Shown piece by piece: positions 36,997 through 46,214 of a DNA stretch of 64,000 nucleotides (position 1 is the stretch's first letter; the number at the start of each line of letters is the position of its first letter). Below the pieces are notes generated by a model, which saw only the letters and a list, made by a program, of their open reading frames with translations, was not told the DNA's origin and ran no database searches. Both the position numbers and the translations under genes were made by a program. Origin of the DNA: Asticcacaulis excentricus (lineage in GTDB: Bacteria > Pseudomonadota > Alphaproteobacteria > Caulobacterales > Caulobacteraceae); contig NZ_AP018827.1 in assembly GCF_003966695.1 (NCBI RefSeq), forward strand, positions 248,001 to 312,000. The letters are read 5' to 3'.

Positions 36997-38007
36997 TTAC
37001 GAGGCATTTGTCTGGCTATACAGGCCCTGTTGTCGCGCGAAATGCAGGAACAGATCGCTCCACGGCATGGCGGGCGACAGGATGCCAAAGCCATGCCCGC
37101 CCTTCGGGTAAAGGTGGGTTTCGACACTGACCCCGGCCGCTTTCAGCGCCGCGCGGAAGGCCAGGGTGTTTTCGACCGGCACGGCTCCGTCGTCTTCGGC
37201 GTGCAGCAGAAAGGCCGGGGGTGTCTGCGGTGTGACGTGATTTTCCGTCGAATAGCGGGCGGTGATCTCCTCGCTGGCATTGGCCCCGATGAGGTTGCTG
37301 CGCGACCCGGCGTGGGTCAGGCCGGGCTTCATCGAAATAACCGCATAGATCGGCGCGCACAGGTAGGGGCGGGCGTCCTGCGCGTCTATGGCATCGACAG
37401 CCGCATAGACGGGGGCACCATAACCGGTGGCCAGTGAAGCACACAGGTGGCCCCCCGCGCTGAACCCCATTACGCCGACGCGCGCTGGATCGATCTGGAA
37501 GTCTTTGGCGCGCGCCTTGATCAGGCGCATGGCGCGCTGGGCGTCCATCAAGGGCACATCCGACGCCTGCGCCCAGCCTTCGGCGGGCAGGCGATAGTAG
37601 AGGACGAAGACAGTCAGGCCCTGCGCCGAAAACACACGGCCGACATTGTGGCCTTCGTTATCGACCGAGATATAGGTGTAGCCGCCGCCCGGAATGACCA
37701 GCAGTGCGCCGCCATTGGGCTTTTGCGGCCGATAGACGGCCAGACGCGGACGGATCACCCCGTTGACCAGTCGGCGCCGGGGCGGGGTGGGGGCGGTTTT
37801 GACAACTTCGCTCAGTTCGGTCTTGAGCAGACCCGCCGGCCCCTTTGGCCACAGATCGACATATTCCGTCGTTTCTGGCGGCAGAGGTGTGCCGCGCAGG
37901 TCCTTAAGCTCTGTGCCGCCGCCCGGCGCCTGGGCCAGGGCACCGGAGGTGGCGGCCACGCCGAGGCCCAGCCCGCTGGTCATCAGGGTGCGTCGATCCA
38001 AATCCAT
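36997..38007 (-). CDS. Tat-exported alpha/beta-hydrolase (carbohydrate-esterase-like)
   Basis: A 336-residue protein with a signal starting MDLDRRTLMTSGLGLGVAAT. The hydrolase core has LLVIPGGGYTYISVDNEGHN (oxyanion hole HGGG-like, here PGGG), the nucleophile elbow VGVMGFSAGGHLCASLATGY, and the acid/His region FLLHAEDDGAVPVENT and YPKGGHGFGI. It resembles the acetyl-xylan-esterase/BD-FAE group. It probably acts on an acylated sugar polymer in the periplasm. It is the upstream neighbour of the GSGD protein on the same strand. Confidence 0.88.
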   Translation of the reverse strand: MDLDRRTLMTSGLGLGVAATSGALAQAPGGGTELKDLRGTPLPPETTEYVDLWPKGPAGLLKTELSEVVKTAPTPPRRRLVNGVIRPRLAVYRPQKPNGGALLVIPGGGYTYISVDNEGHNVGRVFSAQGLTVFVLYYRLPAEGWAQASDVPLMDAQRAMRLIKARAKDFQIDPARVGVMGFSAGGHLCASLATGYGAPVYAAVDAIDAQDARPYLCAPIYAVISMKPGLTHAGSRSNLIGANASEEITARYSTENHVTPQTPPAFLLHAEDDGAVPVENTLAFRAALKAAGVSVETHLYPKGGHGFGILSPAMPWSDLFLHFARQQGLYSQTNAS

Positions 38008-38050
38008 CTGACTCTCCGGAACAGGTTTTCCGGATATCTACAGGAGGGGA

Positions 38051-38449
38051 TCAGGGCTTTTCAATGACGATCTTGCCGACGGGGGCCAGAGCCAGCCACG
38101 CCAGTTGCACATTTTTGAGGGCAAACGGAATGCCGATGATGGTTACCGCCTGAGCCAGCGCCAGAACCAGATGACCCAGGGCGATGTACCAACCGCCCAG
38201 AAGAATCCACACAATGTTCATCAGCGCGCCCATGCCGCCCGTACCCAGATCGCCCTGACCGGTCATGAGATCGCGGTCGGCAATGGCCTTGCCAAACGGG
38301 AAGAAGCTGAAGCCGGCGATGCGAAAGGCGGCCCCGGCCCACGGCAGGCCCACAATGGTGATGGCCAGCAGGCAGCCGCCCAGACACCAGGCCAGACCGG
38401 CCGCAAAGCCGCCGAAGATGAACCACAGAATGTTGAGAATGAGGGTCAT
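38051..38449 (-). CDS. yccF: YccF-family inner-membrane protein
   Basis: A 132-residue polytopic protein with two repeats of a hydrophobic hairpin: ILNILWFIFGGFAAGLAWCL with CLLAITIVGLPWAGAAFRIA, and NIVWILLGGWYIALGHLVLA with AVTIIGIPFALKNVQLAWLA. This duplicated G-x-P pattern is the YccF domain. Function is not established. It lies upstream of the esterase on the same strand. Confidence 0.9.
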   Translation of the reverse strand: MTLILNILWFIFGGFAAGLAWCLGGCLLAITIVGLPWAGAAFRIAGFSFFPFGKAIADRDLMTGQGDLGTGGMGALMNIVWILLGGWYIALGHLVLALAQAVTIIGIPFALKNVQLAWLALAPVGKIVIEKP

Positions 38450-38660
38450 GCGTAAGTTCCGGAAAAGAAGAATAAAGCGAGGGGTTGCGTTTTTGGTGTA
38501 ACGGTGTTTTGATGAAAATTATAAAGGCTTTAGTTTCGAACGCAGCTTAATTTTCTTTTATTTGCAACGGCAGCGCTGTATAATGAACGATCATTGACTC
38601 TGCGTTTAAAAAATGCACCGGTCCGGAGTTTGCGGCCCGATCAAGACCCTGAGTAAATTC

Positions 38661-38858
38661 ATGAGTGACGTGATCAATCTGAACAAGGCGCGCAAGACGC
38701 GACAGCGCGAGCGCGACAAGGCGCAGGCCGCTCAGAACCGCGTCACTTTCGGGTTGCCGGGTCATCTGCGCCGTGCGGCGCGAGAGGACGAGGCGCGCCG
38801 CGAGCGGTTGCTCGACGGGCAAAAACGTAAGGATGTGGATAATTCCGAAAACAGTTGA
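38661..38858 (+). CDS. DUF4169 family small protein
   Basis: A 65-residue, highly charged helical protein starting MSDVINLNKARKTRQRERDK, the DUF4169 pattern. The ATG at 38661 is preferred over an in-frame upstream start at 38613. Members are found in alphaproteobacteria next to a ribbon-helix-helix protein, as here. Role unknown. The 210-base gap before it holds only an AT-rich presumed promoter region. Confidence 0.82.
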   Translation: MSDVINLNKARKTRQRERDKAQAAQNRVTFGLPGHLRRAAREDEARRERLLDGQKRKDVDNSENS

Positions 38859-39048
38859 CGTTTTTATGTAAAATGACAAGAGTTTACATGGTTTTTTCAC
38901 GGCCATGGATGTAGCGGTTTAATATTACCACAATAATAAATCAGAATTGTTGGGTTTATACCGATATCGTCCATTGAATTCACAAAGAGTGCAGCGTCGC
39001 CGGGGGCGTGTTGATGCTGCAAAGCGTTGCCTGGACAGGAGGGACACT

Positions 39049-39297
39049 ATGCCGGGTTTAAGAAAGAGATCGGTTAATCTTGCCGGACACGCGACCTCTG
39101 TGGCACTGGAGCCGGAGTTTTGGGCGGTGCTGGAGACGATGGCCAAGGAGCGCCGAATCAGTCTGGCGGCGCTGATTGCCGAACTGGATACCAAACGCGG
39201 CGAAAGCCTGCTGGCCTCCTTCTGTCGCCTGTCGGCACTGGCCTACGTGCAGCAAAAAGCCAGCAATAGCAAGAAACGCAAGCCAGAGGCCGTCTGA
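39049..39297 (+). CDS. Ribbon-helix-helix domain protein
   Basis: An 82-residue basic protein. KRSVNLAGHATSVALEPEFW and RRISLAALIAELDTKRGES give the beta strand and two helices of a ribbon-helix-helix DNA-binding fold, with a basic C-terminal tail. The ATG at 39049 follows AGGAGGG. It likely binds DNA; no target is known. It lies 190 bases after the DUF4169 gene and upstream of uvrD. Confidence 0.82.
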   Translation: MPGLRKRSVNLAGHATSVALEPEFWAVLETMAKERRISLAALIAELDTKRGESLLASFCRLSALAYVQQKASNSKKRKPEAV

Positions 39298-39380
39298 GGG
39301 GCGGGGCGGGCCTGTGCATAAGCGGCAAAGCTTGATGTTTCCGTTTGGTTCCGCCCGGCGAACGGTCTAGACTGAGGGGC

Positions 39381-41699
39381 ATGAACGAAGACGTTTCCAT
39401 CCCCATCAGTCAGCGGGCCTCGGTGAACGGGGCCTCTTTCAGCAGCGATTTTTTCAAGGGTCTGAACCCCGAACAGGCCGACGCCGTGCGTTCGACCGAA
39501 GGGCCGGTGCTGGTTCTGGCTGGCGCGGGTACGGGCAAGACGCGCGTTTTGACCACGCGCATCGCGCACATACTGGCGCAGGGTCTGGCCAAACCGTGGG
39601 AAATCCTCTGCGTCACCTTCACCAACAAGGCGGCGCGCGAAATGCGTGAGCGCACGATGCGGCTGGTGGGTCCATCGGCGGAAGGCCTGTCTAATCTCGG
39701 CACCTTCCACTCGATCGCCGCGCAGATGCTGCGCCGTCATGCCGAACTGGTGGGGCTGAAGTCGAGCTTCAACATTATCGATGACGATGATCAGACGCGC
39801 CTGCTCAAGCAGATCATGGAGGCGCGGCGCATCGACACCAAGCGTTTCCCGCCCAAGCTGATGGCGCACTTCCTCGATCAGTGGAAGAATAAGGGGCTGA
39901 CGCCGGACAAGGTGGCGAAGATGACCGCCGACGAAGGCGCGCAGTTTGCTTTCAATAAAGGGCCGGAACTCTATGCCGAGTATCAGGAGCGCCTGCGGGT
40001 GTTGAACGCCTGCGATTTCGGTGACCTTTTGCTGCACACGCTGAAAATCCTCAGCGAACATCCGGACATCCTCGAACACTATCACCGCCGTTTCAAGTAC
40101 GTGCTGGTGGACGAGTATCAGGACACCAATATCGCGCAGTATCTGTGGCTGCGGATTCTCACCAATGCCAACCGCAACCTCTGCTGCGTCGGTGATGACG
40201 ATCAGTCGATCTATGGCTGGCGCGGGGCCGAGGTCGATAACATCCTCAAGTTCGAGCGCGACTATCCGGGCGCCAAGGTGATCCGGCTGGAGCGCAACTA
40301 CCGCTCGACCCAGCATATCCTGTCGGCTGCGTCAGGCCTGATCCGCGCCAACAGCGCGCGTCTGGGCAAGACCCTGTTCACCGATCAGCAGGGTGGCGAA
40401 AAGGTGCGCGTGCAGGGCCTGTGGGACGGCGCGGCCGAGGCGCAGGGCGTCGCTGAGGATATCGAGCGCCTGAAAAAGCAGGGCCGTGCCTATTCGGATA
40501 TGGCCGTGCTGGTGCGCGCCTCGTTTCAGATGCGGGCCTTTGAAGAACGCTTCCTGATGCTGCAAATCCCCTATGTGGTGGTGGGCGGCCCGCGCTTTTT
40601 CGAGCGGGCGGAAATCCGCGACGCCATCGCCTATCTGCGCCTGATCCAGTCCGAAGACGATGATCTGGCCTTTGAGCGTATCGTCAATGTGCCCAAGCGC
40701 GGCATTGGCGACGCCACGGTGCAGAAGCTCTTGATGCAGGCGCGATTGGCCGGGCAGAGCGTCATGGCCGCCGTGCGTGATCTGGTGCAGACCGATGAAC
40801 TGCCGGCGCGGGCCAAAACGCCGCTGGTCGGTTTCCTGCGCGATTATGACCGTTGGGTGGCGGCGCTGAAAAGCACAGCGCACGACGCCCTGCTCGATAT
40901 GGTGCTGACCGAGAGCGGCTATTACGACATGCAGCGCGCCGATAAGACATCGGGCGGGACGCGCATCGACAACCTCAAGGAAATGATGAACGCCATGCAG
41001 GACTTCGAAAACCTCGAAGCCTATCTGGAGCATGTGTCGCTGGTCATGGACCTTGAGCGCGACAATGGCGAGAACAGCGTGCGAATCTCGACCCTGCACG
41101 CCGCCAAGGGGCTGGAGTTTCCGGTGGTCTTCCTGCCAGGCTGGGAAGAGGGCGTCTTCCCGTCGCAGCGCTCGATGGACGAAAACGGCCTGAAAGGGCT
41201 GGAGGAGGAGCGGCGGCTGGCCTATGTCGGCCTGACGCGGGCGCGGGAGATCGCGCGGGTTTCTTTCGTTGCCAATCGGCAGGTCTTCGGCCGCTGGACC
41301 AGCCAGATACCCTCACGCTTTATCGACGAAATGCCCATCGACCACGTCGAGGCGACCTCGCAAACCGGCTATAATCAGGCGGGCTGGCAGTCTGAGCAGT
41401 CGCGTTGGGACCGCGCCGGATATCAGCCTAACCATACCAAAAGCGAAACGAAAACCGAGGGCCGGTTCAGCGACCGCCTGTCCGGCGTCGATATGAGCCG
41501 GCTGGAGAAAAAGCCGCAGCCGCACCGCCCGCCGGCCGCCAAGCCGCAACCCTCCAAGGGCCTCAGCGTGGGCACCCGCGTCTTTCACAGCAAGTTCGGC
41601 TATGGTCATGTGGTCGAAACCGAAGGCAACAAGCTGGTGGTCAATTTCGATATTTCGGGCGAGAAGAAGGTCATCGATAGTTTCGTGGAGAAGGCGTGA
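39381..41699 (+). CDS. uvrD: ATP-dependent DNA helicase, UvrD/PcrA type
   Basis: A 772-residue superfamily 1 helicase. Walker A AGAGTGKT is at residues 47-54, Walker B lies in VLVDEYQDTN, followed by CVGDDDQSIYGWRGAE, QTTNxR-like VIRLERNYRST, and the C-terminal VRISTLHAAKGLEFPVVFLP and ERRLAYVGLTRAR. It unwinds DNA in repair and replication restart. The C-terminal 60 residues (GTRVFHSKFGYGHVVETEGN) form the RNA-polymerase-binding Tudor-like tail of PcrA/UvrD. The stop overlaps the next gene's ATG. Confidence 0.95.
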   Translation: MNEDVSIPISQRASVNGASFSSDFFKGLNPEQADAVRSTEGPVLVLAGAGTGKTRVLTTRIAHILAQGLAKPWEILCVTFTNKAAREMRERTMRLVGPSAEGLSNLGTFHSIAAQMLRRHAELVGLKSSFNIIDDDDQTRLLKQIMEARRIDTKRFPPKLMAHFLDQWKNKGLTPDKVAKMTADEGAQFAFNKGPELYAEYQERLRVLNACDFGDLLLHTLKILSEHPDILEHYHRRFKYVLVDEYQDTNIAQYLWLRILTNANRNLCCVGDDDQSIYGWRGAEVDNILKFERDYPGAKVIRLERNYRSTQHILSAASGLIRANSARLGKTLFTDQQGGEKVRVQGLWDGAAEAQGVAEDIERLKKQGRAYSDMAVLVRASFQMRAFEERFLMLQIPYVVVGGPRFFERAEIRDAIAYLRLIQSEDDDLAFERIVNVPKRGIGDATVQKLLMQARLAGQSVMAAVRDLVQTDELPARAKTPLVGFLRDYDRWVAALKSTAHDALLDMVLTESGYYDMQRADKTSGGTRIDNLKEMMNAMQDFENLEAYLEHVSLVMDLERDNGENSVRISTLHAAKGLEFPVVFLPGWEEGVFPSQRSMDENGLKGLEEERRLAYVGLTRAREIARVSFVANRQVFGRWTSQIPSRFIDEMPIDHVEATSQTGYNQAGWQSEQSRWDRAGYQPNHTKSETKTEGRFSDRLSGVDMSRLEKKPQPHRPPAAKPQPSKGLSVGTRVFHSKFGYGHVVETEGNKLVVNFDISGEKKVIDSFVEKA

Positions 41700-42520
41700 T
41701 GAAGGCGTGGGGGGCGGGCGTCATTGCGGCGCTGGCGGCGCTGGCGACGGCAGCGACCGCGCAGGACTGGACGCCGCTGGATGCCGACAACACGCTGGTC
41801 ATGGAGACGACTCAGGGGCGGGTGATCATCGCCCTCAGCCCGCAAATGGCGCCGCAGGGTGTGGCGCGCATCAAAGACCTGACGCGGCAGGGCTTTTATA
41901 ACGGCCTGCTGTTCCATCGCGTGATTGATCATTTCGTGGCCCAGACCGGCAATCCGAACAATAAGGATGGCGGTCGCAGCCCTCTGCCGGATCTGCCTTT
42001 GGAGGCGGTGTTCAAACTGGCTGAGACCGCGCCTCACATGGTTGTGGCGCAACCCGACGGGGCGACGACCGGCTTTATCGGCGCGGTGCCCTATGTGGCG
42101 ATGACCGACCGGCATATGCCGCCCGCCAGTGACGGCAGTCACGCCGTGCGGGCCTGGGGGACGCACTGCCGCGGTGTGTTGGGTATGGGGCGCGGGGAGG
42201 CCAGAGACTCGGCCAATAGCGAGCTTTATCTGATGCGCGATACGGTCACGCGACTGGACCGCGACTATACGGTGGTGGGCCGCGTCGTGTCGGGGTTCGA
42301 CGCGCTGGCGGCGCTAAGGGTGGGTGAACCCCCGGTGCAACCCGATGCGATGGCTCAGGTACAGTTGCTGGCCGATATGCCCTTGGCCGAGCGCCCGAAA
42401 CTGGAGATCATGAACCCCACAGGCGCGGCTTTTGCGACGCTGGTCAAGGCGAAGCGGGCCGAAAAAGGCGCGGATTTTTCGATCTGCGATATTACGGTGC
42501 CGGTGAGGACCGTGCCGTGA
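41699..42520 (+). CDS. Exported cyclophilin-type peptidyl-prolyl isomerase
   Basis: A 273-residue protein with a Sec signal (MKAWGAGVIAALAALATAAT, cut after TAQ). The isomerase domain has LVMETTQGRVIIALSPQMAP, GFYNGLLFHRVIDHFVAQTG and GVLGMGRGEARDSANSELYL. It accelerates proline isomerisation in the periplasm. The start ATG overlaps the uvrD stop (TGATG). It has an extra C-terminal region of about 70 residues rich in charged residues. Confidence 0.92.
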   Translation: MKAWGAGVIAALAALATAATAQDWTPLDADNTLVMETTQGRVIIALSPQMAPQGVARIKDLTRQGFYNGLLFHRVIDHFVAQTGNPNNKDGGRSPLPDLPLEAVFKLAETAPHMVVAQPDGATTGFIGAVPYVAMTDRHMPPASDGSHAVRAWGTHCRGVLGMGRGEARDSANSELYLMRDTVTRLDRDYTVVGRVVSGFDALAALRVGEPPVQPDAMAQVQLLADMPLAERPKLEIMNPTGAAFATLVKAKRAEKGADFSICDITVPVRTVP

Positions 42521-42870
42521 CTTGGACCGTCTTTGGCAAGGTGCGGGCGCGGGAAACCGATGAGGGGATTGAACTCTTCATTGATGGTCTGACGACGCAG
42601 GCCAAATATTACAAGCCGCTGGTCTATGAGTTTTTTCGCAAAGAGTGGCGGGGGGCGCGTCCGGCCTGGGGTGACTATGCGGTCGAAATCCGCATGGAGC
42701 ACGTCGGTGATCCGCCGTGGATGGACCTCGATAACCTCGCCAAGGCGCTGCTCGATGCCATCAAGGGGTTTGTCTTCCACGACGACAGTCAGGTGGCACG
42801 GCTGCTGGTCGAACGCTTTGAAGGCGAACGCGAGCAAATCCATATCCGCGTCTATGCGCTGAAGCGGTAG
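42517..42870 (+). CDS. RusA-family Holliday-junction resolvase-like protein
   Basis: A 117-residue protein with a GTG start overlapping the previous stop. The core PPWMDLDNLAKALLDAIKGF followed by VFHDDSQVARL carries the conserved acidic residues of RusA (DLDN and DDSQV). RusA enzymes cut four-way junctions and are often of phage origin; this chromosomal copy is coupled to uvrD and the cyclophilin gene, so it may serve host repair. Confidence 0.85.
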   Translation: MTWTVFGKVRARETDEGIELFIDGLTTQAKYYKPLVYEFFRKEWRGARPAWGDYAVEIRMEHVGDPPWMDLDNLAKALLDAIKGFVFHDDSQVARLLVERFEGEREQIHIRVYALKR

Positions 42871-42880
42871 GGGGCCGGGT

Positions 42881-45040
42881 TTACCCCCAAGGCGTGAGCG
42901 CGCCCCAGCTCATCAGCAGGATAGCATAGCACAGCCAGCCGATGTTTAGCGCCGTATGCGCCGCTTTTTGCCACAGGGCCCAGCCGTCGGAATGATAGTT
43001 GGCTTCCTCATAGACGCGGTAGAGGCTGCCGAGTTGAAACAGGGTGGCCAGAGACGCCAGCACCGCCAGCCACGACGCCATTTGCAACTGACCGCTGGGC
43101 CAGTGGGTGAACAGGGCGCTGGGGTCGCCGCTTAACCCTTGACGCCAGTTGTTGAACAGGGCGATGGCCAGTATCCACACAGCAGCGGTGGCGTAGGACA
43201 TCCACGTCGCCGCGACCTGCGCTTCGGTCGGGTGGTCGCGCTGACCCACGCGGCTCAGCCCCATCAGCACCAGCACGCACGAACCCAGCATGAGCGCCGT
43301 CAGATTATACAGGGTCGAAGGCCGGTGCACCCAGCCCACGCGCTCATAGCGCGCCATATTGGCGCTGGTTTCAAAGGCGGTGGCGCGGCCGCCCTGCGGT
43401 CTGAACAGGAAATGCAGGCCGTCATTGCCGATCTGCGGCCCCAGCGGATTGGCCGCCTGCGGGATGAAGAAGCCGCGCGCCGCCGCCGCGACATAAGCCG
43501 AGGACCCGTCGGGCGCGGAGACGATCAGGCGGCCCTGCGCATCGGCATCGACCTCCACCGTGTTGATCAGCCGCGTTACCGCCCCTTCCAACCCGCCATA
43601 GGCCCGCCGCGTCGAGACATAGGCCCCGCGCAAGGAGTCGAAATAGGCGCGATCGGCGGCATAGGTCTGCGGCGGCTGACGCGGGGCGGGGGTCACGCCG
43701 CCTTCGACGTGCTGGATCAGCAGTTCGGGATAGGCGCGCGTCAGCGTGTCGCCGGTTTCGGTATTGGCGGCGATGAAGATGCCCAGATTGCGTTCGGGCA
43801 CCAAAATCATATTGGCGTTGAACCACAGGGTCGCGCCCGTATGACCATAGGTCTTCAGCCCCTGTGCCGTCTCCCCGATACGCAGGCCGGACGCCCAGCC
43901 ATTATAACCCTTCGGCATGGTCAGAAGTGGCGAGCGGAAGGCCTGAGCCGAGGCCGGTCCGAACAGGGTCACACCGTCGAGGCTGCCATTGTCCAGCAGC
44001 AGGGACATATAGCGCGCCATGTCGACAGCGGTGGTCGAAGCCCCCAGCGCCCCGGCCATGGGCAGGGCGTGGTCGAAGGGCTGCGCCCGGAAGGTGGCCC
44101 CATCCCAGATAAAGCCCTGCGACAGGCGGTCGGACAGGCCCCCCGGCATGGGCGCAGGCAAGCCTTCGGCGGCGGCATTGGGGTGGATCAGCGCCGGATC
44201 GTAGGGCTCGCGCAGGGTGGTCGAGCCGAGGCCCAGCGGCCGGAATATGCGGGCTTCCATCAGGGTGGGCACATCCTTCGCCTCAGCCGTGCGGGCGGCC
44301 GCGCGGGCGGCCAGCGCGGCCCCATAGTTGGAATAGGTGGCGAAGCTGCCCGGTTCGCGGATGCGCTGCGGCGCATGGCGGCGGAAATAGGTGTCAGTCG
44401 ATTCGATGCGCCCGTCTTCGAGACGGAAGAGGTGGCCCAGAGAGGTGTCCTCAAACCCCGCCGTGTGGGCCATCAGGTCGCGCATACGGATCGGTTTGAA
44501 GCGCCGGTCCTTGGCAAAGATATCTTCGGGCAGATAGGCGGCGACGGGACCATCAAGCTGGATGCGCCCGGCCTCTATCTCCTGACGCACGGCGATCCAG
44601 GTAAAGGTCTTGGTGATCGAGCCGATGCGGAACAGGCTGGTGCGCGCATCGACCGGCCGACGCGGCGTCAGGCGGTCATAGCCATAGCCCTTGATCAGAA
44701 GCGGCGTGCCGCCCTGCACCACGGCGACCGTCACGCCCAGCACATGGTCGCGCTGCATCAGGGCAGAGACGGTGGCGTCGGTAAAGGATTCGATGTCTTC
44801 CGGGCTGACCGGACGATTGACCGAGGCGGGTTCAGTCACGGCGGGCGCAGGTGCGGCCCGCCGTGGGGTCTTCCGCGCGGGCCGCGGTGTCTGGGCCGGG
44901 CTTGCCGGTGGCGGCGCGGCTTCGACGGGCGGGGCTTCAACCGGCGGCACCGGGGTGGCCGCCACGGCCGGCAGGCTCAGCCCCAGAACGAGGCACCCGG
45001 CGGTGAGCAGGGCTATCAGGCGGGCAGACGGTCGGCGCAT
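42881..45040 (-). CDS. Membrane-anchored serine hydrolase (class C beta-lactamase/PBP fold)
   Basis: A 719-residue protein. After a signal peptide and a proline- and alanine-rich linker, the catalytic domain has the SxxK box SITK (141-144), YSN (236-238) and the HTG box in YGHTGATLWF. Four hydrophobic segments occupy the C-terminal 150 residues (LTALMLGSCVLVLMGL, YATAAVWILAIALF and two more). It is either a peptidase on peptidoglycan or D-amino-acid esters or an esterase; a resistance role is not implied. It converges on the RusA gene with 10 bases between stops. Confidence 0.9.
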   Translation of the reverse strand: MRRPSARLIALLTAGCLVLGLSLPAVAATPVPPVEAPPVEAAPPPASPAQTPRPARKTPRRAAPAPAVTEPASVNRPVSPEDIESFTDATVSALMQRDHVLGVTVAVVQGGTPLLIKGYGYDRLTPRRPVDARTSLFRIGSITKTFTWIAVRQEIEAGRIQLDGPVAAYLPEDIFAKDRRFKPIRMRDLMAHTAGFEDTSLGHLFRLEDGRIESTDTYFRRHAPQRIREPGSFATYSNYGAALAARAAARTAEAKDVPTLMEARIFRPLGLGSTTLREPYDPALIHPNAAAEGLPAPMPGGLSDRLSQGFIWDGATFRAQPFDHALPMAGALGASTTAVDMARYMSLLLDNGSLDGVTLFGPASAQAFRSPLLTMPKGYNGWASGLRIGETAQGLKTYGHTGATLWFNANMILVPERNLGIFIAANTETGDTLTRAYPELLIQHVEGGVTPAPRQPPQTYAADRAYFDSLRGAYVSTRRAYGGLEGAVTRLINTVEVDADAQGRLIVSAPDGSSAYVAAAARGFFIPQAANPLGPQIGNDGLHFLFRPQGGRATAFETSANMARYERVGWVHRPSTLYNLTALMLGSCVLVLMGLSRVGQRDHPTEAQVAATWMSYATAAVWILAIALFNNWRQGLSGDPSALFTHWPSGQLQMASWLAVLASLATLFQLGSLYRVYEEANYHSDGWALWQKAAHTALNIGWLCYAILLMSWGALTPWG

Positions 45041-45066
45041 GTGGCGAAACCCTGCGAAGGCGAAGG

Positions 45067-45588
45067 CTACTTCTTGCGAAACTGATCAAGCGAGACGACC
45101 TTGGGGCCCGTATCGGGGGGCGGGGTGTCGGGATCGAGCTCTGCCGGTTTGGCCCCATCAGTCGCTGTGGCCGGCTCCGCGATCAGGCCCTCATCGTCAT
45201 TGGCTTCCAGAGGTTCTTCGACGTCGAATTCGAGGATAAACTGCACGCTGGGGTCATAGAAGCGGGTGATGGCCGACAGGGGGAAGCGCAGCACCTTGGG
45301 CACGCCGCCAAAGCTGAGCGTCACGCTGATGCGGTCACCATCGACCTTCAGTTCGCGATACTGGTGCTGCAACACGATGGTGATGTCGCGCGGATAACGT
45401 TTCAGCAGGTCGTCCGGGATGGTCACGCCTTCGGCGCGCGTCAGAAAGGTGACGTAGAAATGGTGATCTCCGGGCAGGCCGTGCGGATGCGACGCCTTGA
45501 TCAGGGCTTCACGGATCACACCGCGCAGCGCGTTTTGGGTCAGGGTCGCATAATCCATGTGGTCAATGACGGACGGCGTATCGGTCAT
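45067..45588 (-). CDS. sspB: ClpXP adaptor SspB (alphaproteobacterial type)
   Basis: A 173-residue protein that delivers ssrA-tagged substrates to ClpXP. The ATG at 45588 gives MTDTPSVIDHMDYATLTQNA and the family core HGLPGDHHFYVTFLTRAEGV, then VSLSFGG-like VTLSFGGVPKVLRFPLSAIT. An acidic linker leads to the ClpX-binding tail VVSLDQFRKK. Its gene lies beside ssrA, which encodes the tag it recognises. A longer in-frame start at 45663 is possible but would add a cysteine-rich leader without a ribosome site. Confidence 0.94.
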   Translation of the reverse strand: MTDTPSVIDHMDYATLTQNALRGVIREALIKASHPHGLPGDHHFYVTFLTRAEGVTIPDDLLKRYPRDITIVLQHQYRELKVDGDRISVTLSFGGVPKVLRFPLSAITRFYDPSVQFILEFDVEEPLEANDDEGLIAEPATATDGAKPAELDPDTPPPDTGPKVVSLDQFRKK

Positions 45589-45689
45589 GTCGGGCGGGGC
45601 ACCTGCATTGGGTGAATGAGTCTGCCTCAGACTTAACACGGTGCGGCTGAAACAAAACAGCAAAATGCCCGCAGGTGCGAGATTTCCCC

Positions 45690-46108
45690 GACTTGTGATG
45701 GCTTTGGAGGGAGGAAGTGCTGGACTTCTGTTGCCAGGCGTCCCCCATCTTCACTTACAATTGGCGAGGGCCTGATCGGAATGTGGAGGAAGTGGCGAGG
45801 TTCTGTTGCCAGGCCCTCGCCGGGCCCCGCCTAGGGAGCTTAAGCCCTAGGAGTTTAGGTGGATTAGATCCGCCGCATTACGCAGCAAGAGCTTGATCCG
45901 AAGCGAAGTTATCGTTCGCAACTATAATTTTGAGCCGATCACAGAGGCTCAAACTGAGGGAAGGCTACACCTTTACACGTCTGTCGATGCTGATCGGCCC
46001 CATATAAGCTCCGCAAACGGAGGAAAATGGTGGAGCCGCCGGGAATCGCACCCGGGTCCAGTCCGCTTATTACGTGGGCGTTTATCCCCATAGTTCCCGG
46101 AGGAACAC
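45690..46108 (-). ncRNA. ssrA: Circularly permuted two-piece tmRNA
   Basis: Read on the minus strand, an acceptor piece comes first, ending GGCGGCTCCACCA with encoded CCA at 46028-46030. A 26-base loop with a CTCCG/CGGAG hairpin (46009-46022) follows, then a coding piece begins GGGGCCGATC at 46001. GGGGCCG pairs with CGGCTCC to form the acceptor stem. The tag frame, from GCG at 45917-45919 to TAA at 45878-45880, reads ANDNFASDQALAA, preceded by ATAGTT as in other tmRNAs. Two pseudoknot-like units with TTCTGTTGCCAGGC on the plus strand (45726-45739 and 45801-45814) follow. The exact 3' end is uncertain. A TATATT -10 box lies at 46113-46118. Confidence 0.92.
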
Positions 46109-46214
46109 ACCTAATATAGGCGGTTCGTCCGCCCGGCGAAAGAGGGCGCGCGGGATTTTTAGGTAGGCATCTGGATTTGTTTAGTCCTTCGTCGGGTCCG
46201 GTCTCCGCCGCTTT

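Noticed and set aside
43139-45085. A 648-codon open frame opposite the serine hydrolase gene
   Set aside because: It is a GC-rich shadow: arginine-, glycine- and histidine-rich translation with no domain, while the minus strand has clear SxxK, YSN and HTG motifs.
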